Position numbers and translations under genes: made by a program
NCBI GenBank assembly: GCA_014584605.1
Contig: JACTMO010000073.1
Coordinates: forward strand, 1-44,527
Origin: Bacteroidota bacterium
GTDB lineage: Bacteria; Bacteroidota; Bacteroidia; Flavobacteriales_F; PHOS-HE28
Length of the DNA stretch: 44,527 bases
Reading direction: 5' to 3'
Shown: positions 36,992-44,527 of the stretch, one piece after another
Numbering within the stretch: the stretch's first letter is position 1
Layout of the letters: each line of letters opens with the position of its first letter
The notes under the pieces: generated by a model
Seen by the model: only the letters and a program-made list of their open reading frames with translations
Database searches by the model: none
What the model was told of the DNA's origin: nothing

Positions 36992-38146
36992 TCAGTTCGC
37001 CACGCGCACCGCCTGACCGTTGCTCACGTTGCGCGCGCCCTCGGTGACCACCCGCACACCATCGCGCAGCGCGCCTGCGGTGAGGGGCTCGATGCAGACC
37101 CGGCCTTTGTACTCGCTGGTGCGTCGCACGGGCAGCTTGGCGGCGCGGGCCTCGTCGCCGTTCCCGGGCTCCAGGACGAAGACATAGGCCTGTCCGTTCA
37201 GGTCCTCGAGCACGGCGGCGGCGGGCACCACGATGGCGCTGTCGATGCTGAGGTCCAGCACGCTGATGTCGCTGAGCAGGTTGGGATGGATGTAGGCGCC
37301 GCCGTCGGGCACATGCACCACGAGCTTGAAGGTGCGGTTGGCCGGATCGATGTAGGCGCCGGTGTGGCCCACGCGGGCCTCGAGCACGGTGTCCAGGGCG
37401 GGGAAGGACACCCGGACGGGCGCTCCCTTGCGGATGCGGCCGAGGTAGCTCTCGGGCATGTCGGCCTCGAGCTGGGCGCCGCTAAGGTCCACCACGCGGG
37501 CGGCGGGCAGCTGCGGCGCGGCCAGGTCGCCCACCCGCACCACGATGTCGTCCACCACACCATCGAAGGGGGCGGTGATGTTGCTCAGGCGCTGCTGCTC
37601 CTCGAGGGTCTCCAAGCCGGCCTTGGCCTGTTCCATCTGGGCCTTGGCCTGCAGCCACTGCATCTCGCTGCCGATCTGCTGCTTCCAGAGGCGGTCCTGC
37701 TTCTCGAAGGCGGTGCGGGCCAGTTCGTAGCCGGTGCGGGCCTGGGCGATCTGCTCGCGCACGATGTCGTTGTCCAGGCTCACCAGCAGCTGTCCCTGGC
37801 GCACCCGGTCGCCCACGGCGGCGTGCAGGGCGCGCACCCGGCCGCCGGTCAGGGGATGCAGGTCCGCGGCGCGGTCGGCCTTCACGCTGCCGTGCACGTC
37901 CACATAGTGGTCGAAGCGCCCGATGCGCACGGGCATGGCCTTCACCAGGGGCAGGTTGCGGCGGTTGATGGTGTCGTGCTCGGCGAGCCATTCCTCGATC
38001 TCGCGGATGCGCAGACCGAGGGCATCGTACGCGGCCTTCAGCGAATCGCGTTCGGTGCGTTTGCGGCCCAGCTCGCCAGTGGCCGGGGCGGCACCGCAGG
38101 CGGCCATCAGGGCCGCCATCGTCATCAGCACGATCGTCTTTCTCAT
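36992..38146 (-). CDS. RND efflux periplasmic adaptor (membrane fusion protein), lipoprotein
   Basis: The adaptor links the RND pump to the outer-membrane channel. The 384-residue protein begins with a lipoprotein signal (lipobox LMAAC, Cys17), then a coiled-coil (RTERDSLKAAYDALGLRIREIEEWL), the barrel/lipoyl half VHGSVKADRAADLHPLTGGRVRAL and VGDRVRQGQLLVSLDND, a hairpin (IAQARTGYELARTAF...KAGLETLEEQQRL), and the second lipoyl half ITAPFDGVVDDIVVRVGDLAAP. LspA in this window would mature it. It follows tolC after 38 bp. Confidence 0.93.
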   Translation of the reverse strand: MRKTIVLMTMAALMAACGAAPATGELGRKRTERDSLKAAYDALGLRIREIEEWLAEHDTINRRNLPLVKAMPVRIGRFDHYVDVHGSVKADRAADLHPLTGGRVRALHAAVGDRVRQGQLLVSLDNDIVREQIAQARTGYELARTAFEKQDRLWKQQIGSEMQWLQAKAQMEQAKAGLETLEEQQRLSNITAPFDGVVDDIVVRVGDLAAPQLPAARVVDLSGAQLEADMPESYLGRIRKGAPVRVSFPALDTVLEARVGHTGAYIDPANRTFKLVVHVPDGGAYIHPNLLSDISVLDLSIDSAIVVPAAAVLEDLNGQAYVFVLEPGNGDEARAAKLPVRRTSEYKGRVCIEPLTAGALRDGVRVVTEGARNVSNGQAVRVAN

Positions 38147-38184
38147 GGGGGTGGGGGCCCGCGGGGGCGGAGCGGTATTGCGGT

Positions 38185-39501
38185 TCAGTAGAGGTCAAGG
38201 CTGCGGCGCAGGTCCACGCGCGCCATCAGCAGTTCGGCCAGTCGTTGCACGTAGAGCTGCTGGGCCTGCAGGTACTGGCCCTGGTCCTGGTTGAGCTCGA
38301 AGCTGCTGGCCAGGCCGTTGGTGAACTTGATGCTGGTGCGTTCGAAGATGCGCCGGGCCAGGTCCAGGCTGGCCTGTTCGCTGCGGTAGCTCTCCTCGGC
38401 CGCCAGGGCCTTTTCGTGGCGTTCGGCCGCCTCGGCCAGCAGGCGCTGCTCGGTGGCCTGCAGGTTCACGCGGGTCTGGTCCAGGGTGATCGTGGCCTGC
38501 TTCACGCGGTTGGCCCGCATGCCGCTGCTCCAGATGGGCACCGTGAGGTTCACGCCCCAGAGGGTCGCCGGGAACCAGTCGGTCTCCACGGGCCCGCCGG
38601 TGCCGAAGCTCTGGCGCTGGTGGCTGATGAAGCCGTGCAGCTTGGGGAGGTAGCCGGCCTTCTGGTTGCGCACGTCCATCGTCTGCAGGCGCACCAGGGT
38701 GCTGGCCAGCTGGTGATCGATGTGGTTGCCGAGGTCGATGGCCCGGGTCACCAGGTTCTTCTCCTCGGGGTCGTCCACGATGTTGCGCAGCTCGTCGGTG
38801 AGCTCCAACGGGGTGTCGGCAGCCACGCCCAGCACCAGGCGCAGGTAGGCCAGGGCCACCTTCTCCTGCTGGGCGAAGCTGCGGGCGCGGTCCTGTGCGC
38901 TCGCCCGTGCGATGGCCAGGCGGTCCGTATCGGTGCTCTCCATGAAGCCCACCTGCACCATGCCCTCGGCCTCGCGCAGGCTCTTGTCCAGCACCGGCAC
39001 GGCCTCGGCGGCCAGCCGGGCGCCCTCGCGGGCCGCCAGCACGCCCAGATAGGCCTTGGCGGCCTGGGCCATGGCATCGGCGCGGGCCTTCTCCAGCTCC
39101 TGCTCGCTCTGCATCTTCAGCTCGCGGGTGGCCTCCAGCCCCACCAGATAGCTGCCGTCGAAGAGCAGCTGGCTCAGCTGGGCGGCGCCGGTCACGGTCC
39201 AGGGCACGCCGAACTGCACTTCCAGGAACTCGGGCTCGCCACCGAAGAAGTTGGGCACCACGCTGGTGGGCACGTCGACGTAGTTGTTCAGGCCGCCGGT
39301 GACCTCCACCTGGGGCAGGCCGATGGCCAGCACCTCGCGTACCCGGGCACGGGCCTTCTCCGCGGCCAGCTCGCTGTTGCGCACGGCATAGCTCTGGCGG
39401 GCGGCCAGGTCCAGGGCCTGGTCCAGGCTCAGGGCCATGGGGCCTTGGGCGGCGGCGGTCAGCGCGCAGGCCAGGATCGCGAGGGTGGGCAGGGTTCTCA
39501 T
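38185..39501 (-). CDS. TolC-family outer-membrane efflux channel
   Basis: TolC-like proteins form the outer-membrane exit duct of tripartite pumps. The 438-residue protein has a signal peptide (MRTLPTLAILACALTAAAQG), then LSLDQALDLAARQSYAVRNSEL typical of the family, long periodic alpha-helical stretches, and the repeated second half with VNLTVPIWSSGMRANRVKQA. ATG 39501 overlaps the tetR stop by one base pair set (ATGA), which fixes the start. Confidence 0.93.
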   Translation of the reverse strand: MRTLPTLAILACALTAAAQGPMALSLDQALDLAARQSYAVRNSELAAEKARARVREVLAIGLPQVEVTGGLNNYVDVPTSVVPNFFGGEPEFLEVQFGVPWTVTGAAQLSQLLFDGSYLVGLEATRELKMQSEQELEKARADAMAQAAKAYLGVLAAREGARLAAEAVPVLDKSLREAEGMVQVGFMESTDTDRLAIARASAQDRARSFAQQEKVALAYLRLVLGVAADTPLELTDELRNIVDDPEEKNLVTRAIDLGNHIDHQLASTLVRLQTMDVRNQKAGYLPKLHGFISHQRQSFGTGGPVETDWFPATLWGVNLTVPIWSSGMRANRVKQATITLDQTRVNLQATEQRLLAEAAERHEKALAAEESYRSEQASLDLARRIFERTSIKFTNGLASSFELNQDQGQYLQAQQLYVQRLAELLMARVDLRRSLDLY

Positions 39502-40115
39502 CAGGCTTGCTGGTTCTTGGCTTTCTTCTCCAGGTAGGCGATCCCCTTCCTGCTGGCGATCCCGCGGATATGGTAGTCCAGGTGCTTCCACAGCACGTCG
39601 GACATGCTGAAGCGATCGGCCGGGAAGACCTGCCCGTCCCAGGTGCTGTCCATGCGGGCCAGGTAGAGGCGGGTGATCACCTCCACGTCCAGGTCCTCCC
39701 GGTACAGGCCTTCCTTGATCCCCTTGGTCAGGTTGGCGCTGATGCAGCCATGCACCACCCGCTTCTCACAGGAGTCCATGATGGCCCACGCCTTGGGGTG
39801 GTACTTCTGCAGGTCGAACTGCACGCTGGGGTGCATGCCGCCCACCTGGGCCACCAGGAAGCGGGTGATCTCCATGTGCTCCTCGATGGCGTTGAGCCCC
39901 TTGGCGCAGATCGCATCGATGCTGCTGCGATGATGGCCGCACACGGCGCTCACCACCTGCTCCACCAGGTCGTTCTTGTCGGAGAAGTGCTCGTAGAGCG
40001 TCTTCTTGCTGACGCGGAGCTGGGTGGCCACCTCGTCCATCGTCATGCTCTTGATGCCCAGGCGCATGAACAGCTTGAGGGCCTGTTCGAGGAGTTCGCG
40101 CTTCTTGGCGTCCAT
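39501..40115 (-). CDS. TetR-family transcriptional regulator
   Basis: A local regulator heading the efflux operon, most likely a repressor released by a pump substrate. The 204-residue protein has the N-terminal helix-turn-helix, SMTMDEVATQLRVSKKTLYEHFSDKNDLVEQVV (about 24-56), and a helical ligand-binding part unique to each group. I chose ATG 40115, which directly begins the DNA-binding domain; upstream frames cross the promoter. Autoregulation is suggested by direct repeats in its promoter. Confidence 0.92.
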   Translation of the reverse strand: MDAKKRELLEQALKLFMRLGIKSMTMDEVATQLRVSKKTLYEHFSDKNDLVEQVVSAVCGHHRSSIDAICAKGLNAIEEHMEITRFLVAQVGGMHPSVQFDLQKYHPKAWAIMDSCEKRVVHGCISANLTKGIKEGLYREDLDVEVITRLYLARMDSTWDGQVFPADRFSMSDVLWKHLDYHIRGIASRKGIAYLEKKAKNQQA

Positions 40116-40140
40116 GAGGGAGGTGGGGCGGAAAGGGCCG

Positions 40141-40148
40141 CAAACGTA
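40141..40148 (-). promoter_or_regulatory. promoter (-7 TACGTTTG) of the efflux operon
   Basis: Exact TAnnTTTG on the minus strand, 25 bases before ATG 40115. A -33 TTG (minus strand) lies at about 40170-40172, 21 bases away. Confidence 0.65.
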
Positions 40149-40162
40149 GTGAACAGCGGAAC

Positions 40163-40181
40163 CGTTTTGCAACACGTTTTG
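40163..40181. promoter_or_regulatory. direct repeats CGTTTTG, candidate TetR operator
   Basis: CGTTTTG at 40163-40169 and 40175-40181, 12 bases apart, flanked by GGAAC and GTTTCC. They overlap the -33 region of the efflux promoter, where binding would repress it. Confidence 0.4.
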
Positions 40182-40372
40182 TTTCCAGTGTGATGGACGG
40201 TTGATGAACAGGGATGAACGGCTCATGGGCCACCACGGCCGGGTGCCGGACCGTATGTTGCCGGCGGCCAGAGGCTGGAGGCCGGTGGCCGGCAGCTGGC
40301 GGCCGGGATCCGGAGGCCGTCGGCCAAAGGCCGCTTGCACCCGCCTTCGTTCCTTTGCGGCCCCGTCCGCCC

Positions 40373-40869
40373 ATGGAACCCACCCTCATCAAGTCCGTCC
40401 TCGACGACACCGCCCTCACCGCCACCACCGTCACCGTGGCCGGCTGGGTGCGCACCTTCCGCAACGACCGCTTCATCGCGCTCAACGACGGCAGCACCAT
40501 CCACAACCTGGCGTGATCGACCAGGAGAAGGTGGACGCGGCCACACCTTCCCGCTTCACCACCAGCGCCTCGGTGCGCTGCACCGGCACCATCGTGGAAA
40601 GCCAGGGCAGCGGCCAGCGCGTGGAGATGCAGGTGGCCTCCGTGGAGGTGCTCGGCGACAGCGACCCGAACGCCTACCCCATCCAGCCGAAGAAGCACAG
40701 CCTGGAGTTCCTCCGCGAGAACGCCCACCTGCGCTTCCGCACCAACACCTACAGCGCCATCTTCCGCATCCGCCACCAGGTGAGCTTCGGCATACACGAG
40801 TACTTCGACCAGCAGGGCTACAATTATTTCCACAGCCCCATCATCACCGCCAGCGATGCGGAAGGCGCC
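40373..40869 (+). pseudogene. asnS: asparaginyl-tRNA synthetase, broken 5' fragment
   Basis: The first 47 codons (MEPTLIKSVLDDTALTATTV... to GSTIHNLA, stop 40514-40516) are the AsnRS OB-fold start. Homology continues in another frame from about 40512: VIDQEKVDAA, VRCTGTIVESQGSGQRVEM, YPIQPKKHSLEFLRENAHLRFRTNT and FHSPIITASDAEGA, ending about 40869. A small deletion near the HNL(Q) codons explains the frameshift. The rest of the catalytic domain (motifs 2 and 3, some 300 residues) is missing and replaced by repeat-like DNA. A -7-like TTCCTTTG lies at 40350-40357. Either an intact copy exists elsewhere or Asn-tRNA is made by the amidotransferase route. Confidence 0.8.
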
Positions 40870-41058
40870 GATGCCCCCCAGGGGGGCGACCCCGCATTCC
40901 GGTGTGTCGGCGACCCAAGAGAGGTGCCTCAGTCGGGTGATCCCGCCTGTCGAAATGGAATGAGCGCTCTTCGCGGAAGGCAGGCCCTCCGCTCAAGGCT
41001 GCAGCCGCGAAAACATACCTGGATCGACATAATGTGGATGTCGCGCAATTGCCGCGAG
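40870..41058. repeat. repeat-like tail after the asnS break
   Basis: No gene here. It holds a GC palindrome, GCCCCCCAGGGGGGC (40873-40887), then three degenerate units starting GGCGACCCCGC, GGCGACCCAAG and GGGTGATCCCGC at about 25-bp steps (40885 to about 40955), and CATTCC...GGAATG ends. This looks like an interspersed repeat cluster rather than coding sequence. Confidence 0.45.
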
Positions 41059-43152
41059 CTACTGCTTCAGCACCCTGAGAACCAAGGCAGGACCATCGTC
41101 TGCCACCACCCGCAGGAAGTAGACACCGTTGCCGCCCTCGATGGTGATGGGAAGCAGGTTCGTCGGTCCGGAGCTTAGCTGTTGCACCGTGCGTCCGGTC
41201 GCATCGCTGATCACAACCATTACGCGCTGCCGGGGTAAGCCGAGGTCCACGGAGAGCTCCCCGCGCGTGGGATTGGGCCGGACGGTGATGGCGGTCGGTG
41301 CAGCGGAGCCCGGCACATCCTGGATGATCACCGTATGGCAGGACGAGGTGTCAGCGAAACAGAAGGCGACGGAGATCATGAGGGCATAGCTGCCGCTCAC
41401 GGTCGGGGTGAAGCTCTGGGAATGCTCACCCGGGACCCAGGCGAACCCGTTGTTGCAGTCGAGCCAGATGTAATCCACATTGGTGGCCACTGCCGTGAGC
41501 GTGTTTCCGTTCTCGATCACCGTGGTATCGTGGCTGGAGAATGAAAGGTCGGTCGTGATGATGCTGTCGCACCCGGCGGTGTTCGGGATGGTGTCGAAGT
41601 AGATACCGGGCTGGGTGTACACATTGCCTGAAGGGGAGATGTACTCCGTCTGGCAGATGGTGAGCGTGATCGAACTGGAGCTCTGCTGACACATCTTGTG
41701 CACGTACCCGTTGTCCAGCAGTTCAGCGGTGAGCGGATATAATCCCGCCTGTGGATCGAAATCCACCGTTGAGCGGAAGTGGCCGGCGGAATGCACACTG
41801 CCGAGGGCATCCACAGCGATGCCGTAGCCTTTCGCACCCCAGACGCCTTCGAGATCAACCGCCCAAATGAGGTCACCGGCCGGGCTCAGTTTGTTGATGT
41901 ACGGTACTTCGAAGTTGGTGCCGGCATCCAGTGTGAACACATTCGGGCCGGGATCCATGTCGACGGCGACCATGTAGAAGCCGGTACTGTAAATGTTCCC
42001 ATCGTCATCCGTGGCGATCCCGGCACCTCTGGCGGATTGAACCGCGTTGAATTGCCGAACCCATTGCAGGCCGCCGTTCGCATCGAACTTCACCATGAAC
42101 GCGTCGTTGGAGGTGGCGGTCAGAGGAACGCCGCTGAAATCGATGTCGAAGTTGAAATTGCCCGTACTGATCACATTTCCGGAATTGTCCAGGCAGAGGT
42201 CATCCACAAGAACGTTCCCGAAAGTGCCGTGGTAGGTCCGTACCCAGTTGAACGCGCCACCGGGTCCCCATTTCAGCACATATCCGTCGAAACCTTGGAG
42301 GGAGTTCTCCTCATGAACGCCAATGGTCGGGTCGAAATCCGATATGCTCGAGAAATGGCCGCACAGATAGATGTTGCCCGCACCATCGAGTTTCACGGCA
42401 TCGGCGGTGCTGAAGGAAAAGCCGTCGATATGCCCGCCCCAGATGCCATCGCCGGTGGCGGCATCGAAGGTGACCACATACGCTTGGTAAACGGCGTAAC
42501 CATTTCCCACCATGACCGCATTCCCGGGACTGGTGTACAAGGTATCCGCGAACGATCCGGATACCGCAACGGTGGTTCCAGCAGGGTCGATGGCCAAATC
42601 GTAACCATATGCGTTGCCAGAGGTGATGTCCGCTGGATCACTGCCGAGTTTGCGTGCCCATTCCAATTCTCCGTTGCCGTCCAATTTGCAGAGGAAGCCA
42701 GCGTATGGCACGCCGCCGTTGATCGTGTTCGCGGACAAATTGAATGACCCCGGCCCGGGATCGAAATCCACGACGTCGAGGAATTGACCGGTGACATAAA
42801 CGCTGCCGGCCGGGTCCGTCGTGATGCCAAGTCCGTCCTCGTCCTGCGGCCCGCTCAGTTGAGCGGCCCATTGGAAGTCCCCGTGCGCGTCCAGTTTGCA
42901 CACGAAAATGTCCGACAGCCCCATGGCTGTGAGGTTGGCCGTGTTCGGCCCCGGGTCGAAGTCGATGGTGCCGAAGAAATGGCCGGTGGTGAACGTGTTG
43001 CCGGAGTTGTCCAAGGCCATGTCGAACACCATGATCTCGTCAGAACTGGTGAACTGTTTCGCCCAAGTGAGTTCTTGGGCGTTCGTGGTCCCCATGGAGG
43101 TGCCCAGGATGGCCATCAGATGAAAGAAGGACCGGAGGGGATCGGTGCGCAT
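41059..43152 (-). CDS. secreted beta-propeller protein with T9SS sorting domain
   Basis: Extracellular or cell-surface protein. The 697-residue product has a signal peptide (MRTDPLRSFFHLMAILGTSM, cleavage near TNAQ), then about eight SBBP-like blades with the recurring VDFDPGP-type motif (IDFDPGP, VDFDPGP, SDFDP, VDMDPGP, VDFDPQAG) and GNIYxTG/GHF. From 621 it carries the type IX C-terminal domain: VRPNPTRGELSVDL, VVISDATGRTVQQL and GVYFLRVVADD...LVLRVLKQ. This signal requires the Por secretion system, found only in Bacteroidota. The role of such proteins is generally unknown. Confidence 0.9.
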   Translation of the reverse strand: MRTDPLRSFFHLMAILGTSMGTTNAQELTWAKQFTSSDEIMVFDMALDNSGNTFTTGHFFGTIDFDPGPNTANLTAMGLSDIFVCKLDAHGDFQWAAQLSGPQDEDGLGITTDPAGSVYVTGQFLDVVDFDPGPGSFNLSANTINGGVPYAGFLCKLDGNGELEWARKLGSDPADITSGNAYGYDLAIDPAGTTVAVSGSFADTLYTSPGNAVMVGNGYAVYQAYVVTFDAATGDGIWGGHIDGFSFSTADAVKLDGAGNIYLCGHFSSISDFDPTIGVHEENSLQGFDGYVLKWGPGGAFNWVRTYHGTFGNVLVDDLCLDNSGNVISTGNFNFDIDFSGVPLTATSNDAFMVKFDANGGLQWVRQFNAVQSARGAGIATDDDGNIYSTGFYMVAVDMDPGPNVFTLDAGTNFEVPYINKLSPAGDLIWAVDLEGVWGAKGYGIAVDALGSVHSAGHFRSTVDFDPQAGLYPLTAELLDNGYVHKMCQQSSSSITLTICQTEYISPSGNVYTQPGIYFDTIPNTAGCDSIITTDLSFSSHDTTVIENGNTLTAVATNVDYIWLDCNNGFAWVPGEHSQSFTPTVSGSYALMISVAFCFADTSSCHTVIIQDVPGSAAPTAITVRPNPTRGELSVDLGLPRQRVMVVISDATGRTVQQLSSGPTNLLPITIEGGNGVYFLRVVADDGPALVLRVLKQ

Positions 43153-43413
43153 GGTGGTGCGGTTTGGTCCCAGCTAAGGTAGCTGTCAACGGGGATCCTT
43201 TGCTGCGGCTTGGACTGGTGACTGTCAGCCACGTAGCTGATCACCGGGCGAGCGTGACCGAAGGCTGGGCCGGGAAGGGTGTGGGGAAAGGCTGTGCCAG
43301 CCAGCATTCCCGCCGGTCCCTCGACCAGCGCTGCGTGGAAGCAGGAGTGGCCACCATTCCACCAAGACGGTCCATACTCCATTGGGTCCAGGACATCGCG
43401 GGTCCTTCGTCGT

Positions 43414-43860
43414 TCACGACTGTGCACCACGAGCACCTGTTTCTGCGCGAGTTGCCCGGCGATGACCTCCATCACTTCGCCCCGGCCGCTGTCCATCACC
43501 AATGGAGCGGAAGCGATCGCGGGGATCACCTGTTCGTGGCGCTGCACCGCCGCAGGTTGTACGTCGGCAACCACGGCCATCGGGCGCGCTACAACGCACG
43601 GCTCCGTCCAACACGGGTTGGCCGGCGGTGGCCAGGGCGGTCGTCGCATCCACCTCCAGGCCATAGGGGATCGGCTCAGGTGGGAGCACATAGTTGAATA
43701 TGCCGCCCATGATGATGCGGTCATCCACGGTGTCCTCCATCACGCAGAAACCTTCTCCGGCGAGCTGCCAAAAGGTGCTATCGAGGGTGAGGTTCTGCGC
43801 GTGTGCCGAGCAAGCAAGAACAAGGCATGTCCAGAAGAGCAGCATCCGATGAAGTGGCAT
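43414..43860 (-). CDS. secreted protein fragment, probably frameshifted
   Basis: Residues 1-95 look like a genuine secreted protein: signal peptide (MLLFWTCLVLACSAHAQ from the second Met), then LDSTFWQLAGEGFCVMEDTVDDRIIMGGIFNYVLPP and IPYGLEVDATTALATAGQPV, similar in style to beta-propeller starts. After LDGAVR the translation becomes Arg/Gly-rich and unlike its neighbours, and no single other frame continues convincingly. So the gene is probably broken near 43575. The downstream 43153-43413 shows nothing I can assign. Confidence 0.45.
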   Translation of the reverse strand: MPLHRMLLFWTCLVLACSAHAQNLTLDSTFWQLAGEGFCVMEDTVDDRIIMGGIFNYVLPPEPIPYGLEVDATTALATAGQPVLDGAVRCSAPDGRGCRRTTCGGAAPRTGDPRDRFRSIGDGQRPGRSDGGHRRATRAETGARGAQS

Positions 43861-43911
43861 GATGATGTCGTTGATGCGCCAAAGCTCAGGGGTGGGTGGA
43901 GCAAGTGGAAT

Positions 43912-43925
43912 AACCCTTTCGGGTT
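43912..43925. promoter_or_regulatory. small stem-loop in the divergent intergenic region
   Basis: Arms AACCC and GGGTT around TTTC, between the two divergent genes (43861-43988). The stem is short; its role is unknown. Confidence 0.3.
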
Positions 43926-43976
43926 AAGCCAGCCGCATCACCCTTGCAGGTTATTTTCCGTGCGAACAACTCCGCG

Positions 43977-43984
43977 CACCTTTG
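43977..43984 (+). promoter_or_regulatory. possible -7 element abutting a start codon
   Basis: CACCTTTG, the same octamer as at 16145-16152, ends 4 bases before the ATG at 43989, again pointing to a leaderless transcript. Confidence 0.35.
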
Positions 43985-43988
43985 CCGC

Positions 43989-44450
43989 ATGCCGTCGATC
44001 CGCTTCCTTCTCCTGGGGGTCTGCTGTGGGCTCGCATGCATGGTCGCCGGGCAAAGCGCCATCATCCGCGGGCTGAAGAGCGAATTGGCAAAGGATGACC
44101 TGAGCCCGCACGAGCGCGCCCGCAAGCTCGAGCGCCTCTCGTGGTACCAGTGCGGCTCCGATCCCATGAGCGCCATGGAAGCCGCGGAGGAGGCCATCAC
44201 ATTTGCCCAGCGCGTGGATGATCCATCGCTCCTCGGCAGCGCCATCGTGCGCAGGGTCGCGGCGAAGCAGACCGCTGGAGACCGCGGCGGGGATGCGGAA
44301 GAGCTGAACAGAGCCGTGGAATTACTGAAGGAACACGGGCCGGAACGCGACCTCGGATACGCCTATTGGTGCCTGTTCATGGACCTGGCCGAGAGGGCTG
44401 GTCATGACAGCATTCGTACCGTTTACAATATTGATCCGGCATCGAAGTAG
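43989..44450 (+). CDS. exported helical (TPR-like) protein, possibly truncated
   Basis: The 153-residue product has a signal peptide (MPSIRFLLLGVCCGLACMVA, cleavage after GQS) and then paired helices of TPR type (ERARKLERLSWYQCGSDPMS, AMEAAEEAITFAQRVDDPSLLGSAIV, DAEELNRAVELLKEHG, DLGYAYWCLFMDLAERAG). Such exported TPR segments usually precede a membrane helix and a kinase or regulator domain in Bacteroidota. Here the frame ends after only three or so repeats (VYNIDPASK), so it may be a truncated version. No function can be assigned. The last 77 bases of the window hold nothing identifiable. Confidence 0.6.
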   Translation: MPSIRFLLLGVCCGLACMVAGQSAIIRGLKSELAKDDLSPHERARKLERLSWYQCGSDPMSAMEAAEEAITFAQRVDDPSLLGSAIVRRVAAKQTAGDRGGDAEELNRAVELLKEHGPERDLGYAYWCLFMDLAERAGHDSIRTVYNIDPASK

Positions 44451-44527
44451 CGGACGATCGGCACGATCTGTGGATCTTGCCATGGTATGAGGGAGAATGA
44501 TTCAAGGAAACTGACGATGCCCGCGCT

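Noticed and set aside
33211..37047. Very long open frame on the plus strand opposite the RND permease
   Set aside because: Its His/Gln/Val/Gly-rich translation and lack of motifs are typical of the strand opposite a GC-rich gene; the minus-strand frame is an unmistakable RND pump.
40885..40955. CRISPR-like array after asnS
   Set aside because: Only three degenerate units of uneven length, no constant repeat with unique spacers and no cas genes.

Overview
The window looks like the chromosome of a GC-rich, uncultured-type member of the Bacteroidota, most likely near the Flavobacteriales. Three things point there: a secreted protein with a type IX (Por) secretion C-terminal sorting domain; promoters with the Bacteroidota -7 element TAnnTTTG a few bases to tens of bases before start codons; and a DksA/TraR-type protein whose zinc-finger region has the CRVTG form common in this phylum. 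The lineage is inferred from these features; no search was run. I saw no rRNA, tRNA, CRISPR array, integrase or transposase.

Layout. 1-3.1 kb (+): a small unknown frame, two tandem paralogous exported beta-rich proteins and a third exported protein. 3.1-9.55 kb (-): lspA, a dksA-like gene with a long Lys/Ala/Pro tail, ileS, and an AAA+ ATPase gene overlapping the ileS start. 9.75-16.0 kb (-): an exported MORN-like protein, a sulfide:quinone oxidoreductase, a 553-residue protein of unknown function, an MscS channel, a YceI protein and an exported pirin. 16.16-17.45 kb (+): an acetyl-CoA hydrolase/CoA-transferase. 17.45-30.4 kb (-): a complete 14-gene NADH:quinone oxidoreductase operon, nuoA to nuoN, tightly overlapped. 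30.57-33.17 kb (+): dxs, a frameshifted zeta-type kinase and a 52-residue partner. 33.3-40.1 kb (-): a tetR-tolC-adaptor-RND efflux operon. 40.37-40.87 kb (+): a broken 5' piece of asnS. 41-43.9 kb (-): a T9SS cargo protein and a broken secreted gene. 43.99-44.45 kb (+): a short exported helical protein.

How it fits together. Complex I and SQR both feed electrons to the quinone pool. Dxs starts the non-mevalonate isoprenoid pathway and reads away from nuo across a 107-bp region with a clear -7 box for each side. LspA matures lipoproteins; the RND adaptor has a lipobox and is a likely client.

The most unusual material is around ileS. The gene carries four short palindromic repeats as in-frame insertions. 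The ATPase gene that overlaps its start codon is followed, on its far side, by a diverged 37-bp copy of the ileS 5' coding sequence, as if the ATPase module had inserted at the start of ileS. A second theme is gene decay: dxs and the zeta kinase each look one base out of frame within about 230 bp, asnS is frameshifted and truncated into repeat-like DNA, and a secreted gene at the right end loses its frame. Some of these could be assembly errors. A third theme is interspersed repeats in operon gaps (nuoE/nuoF and adaptor/permease carry related copies).
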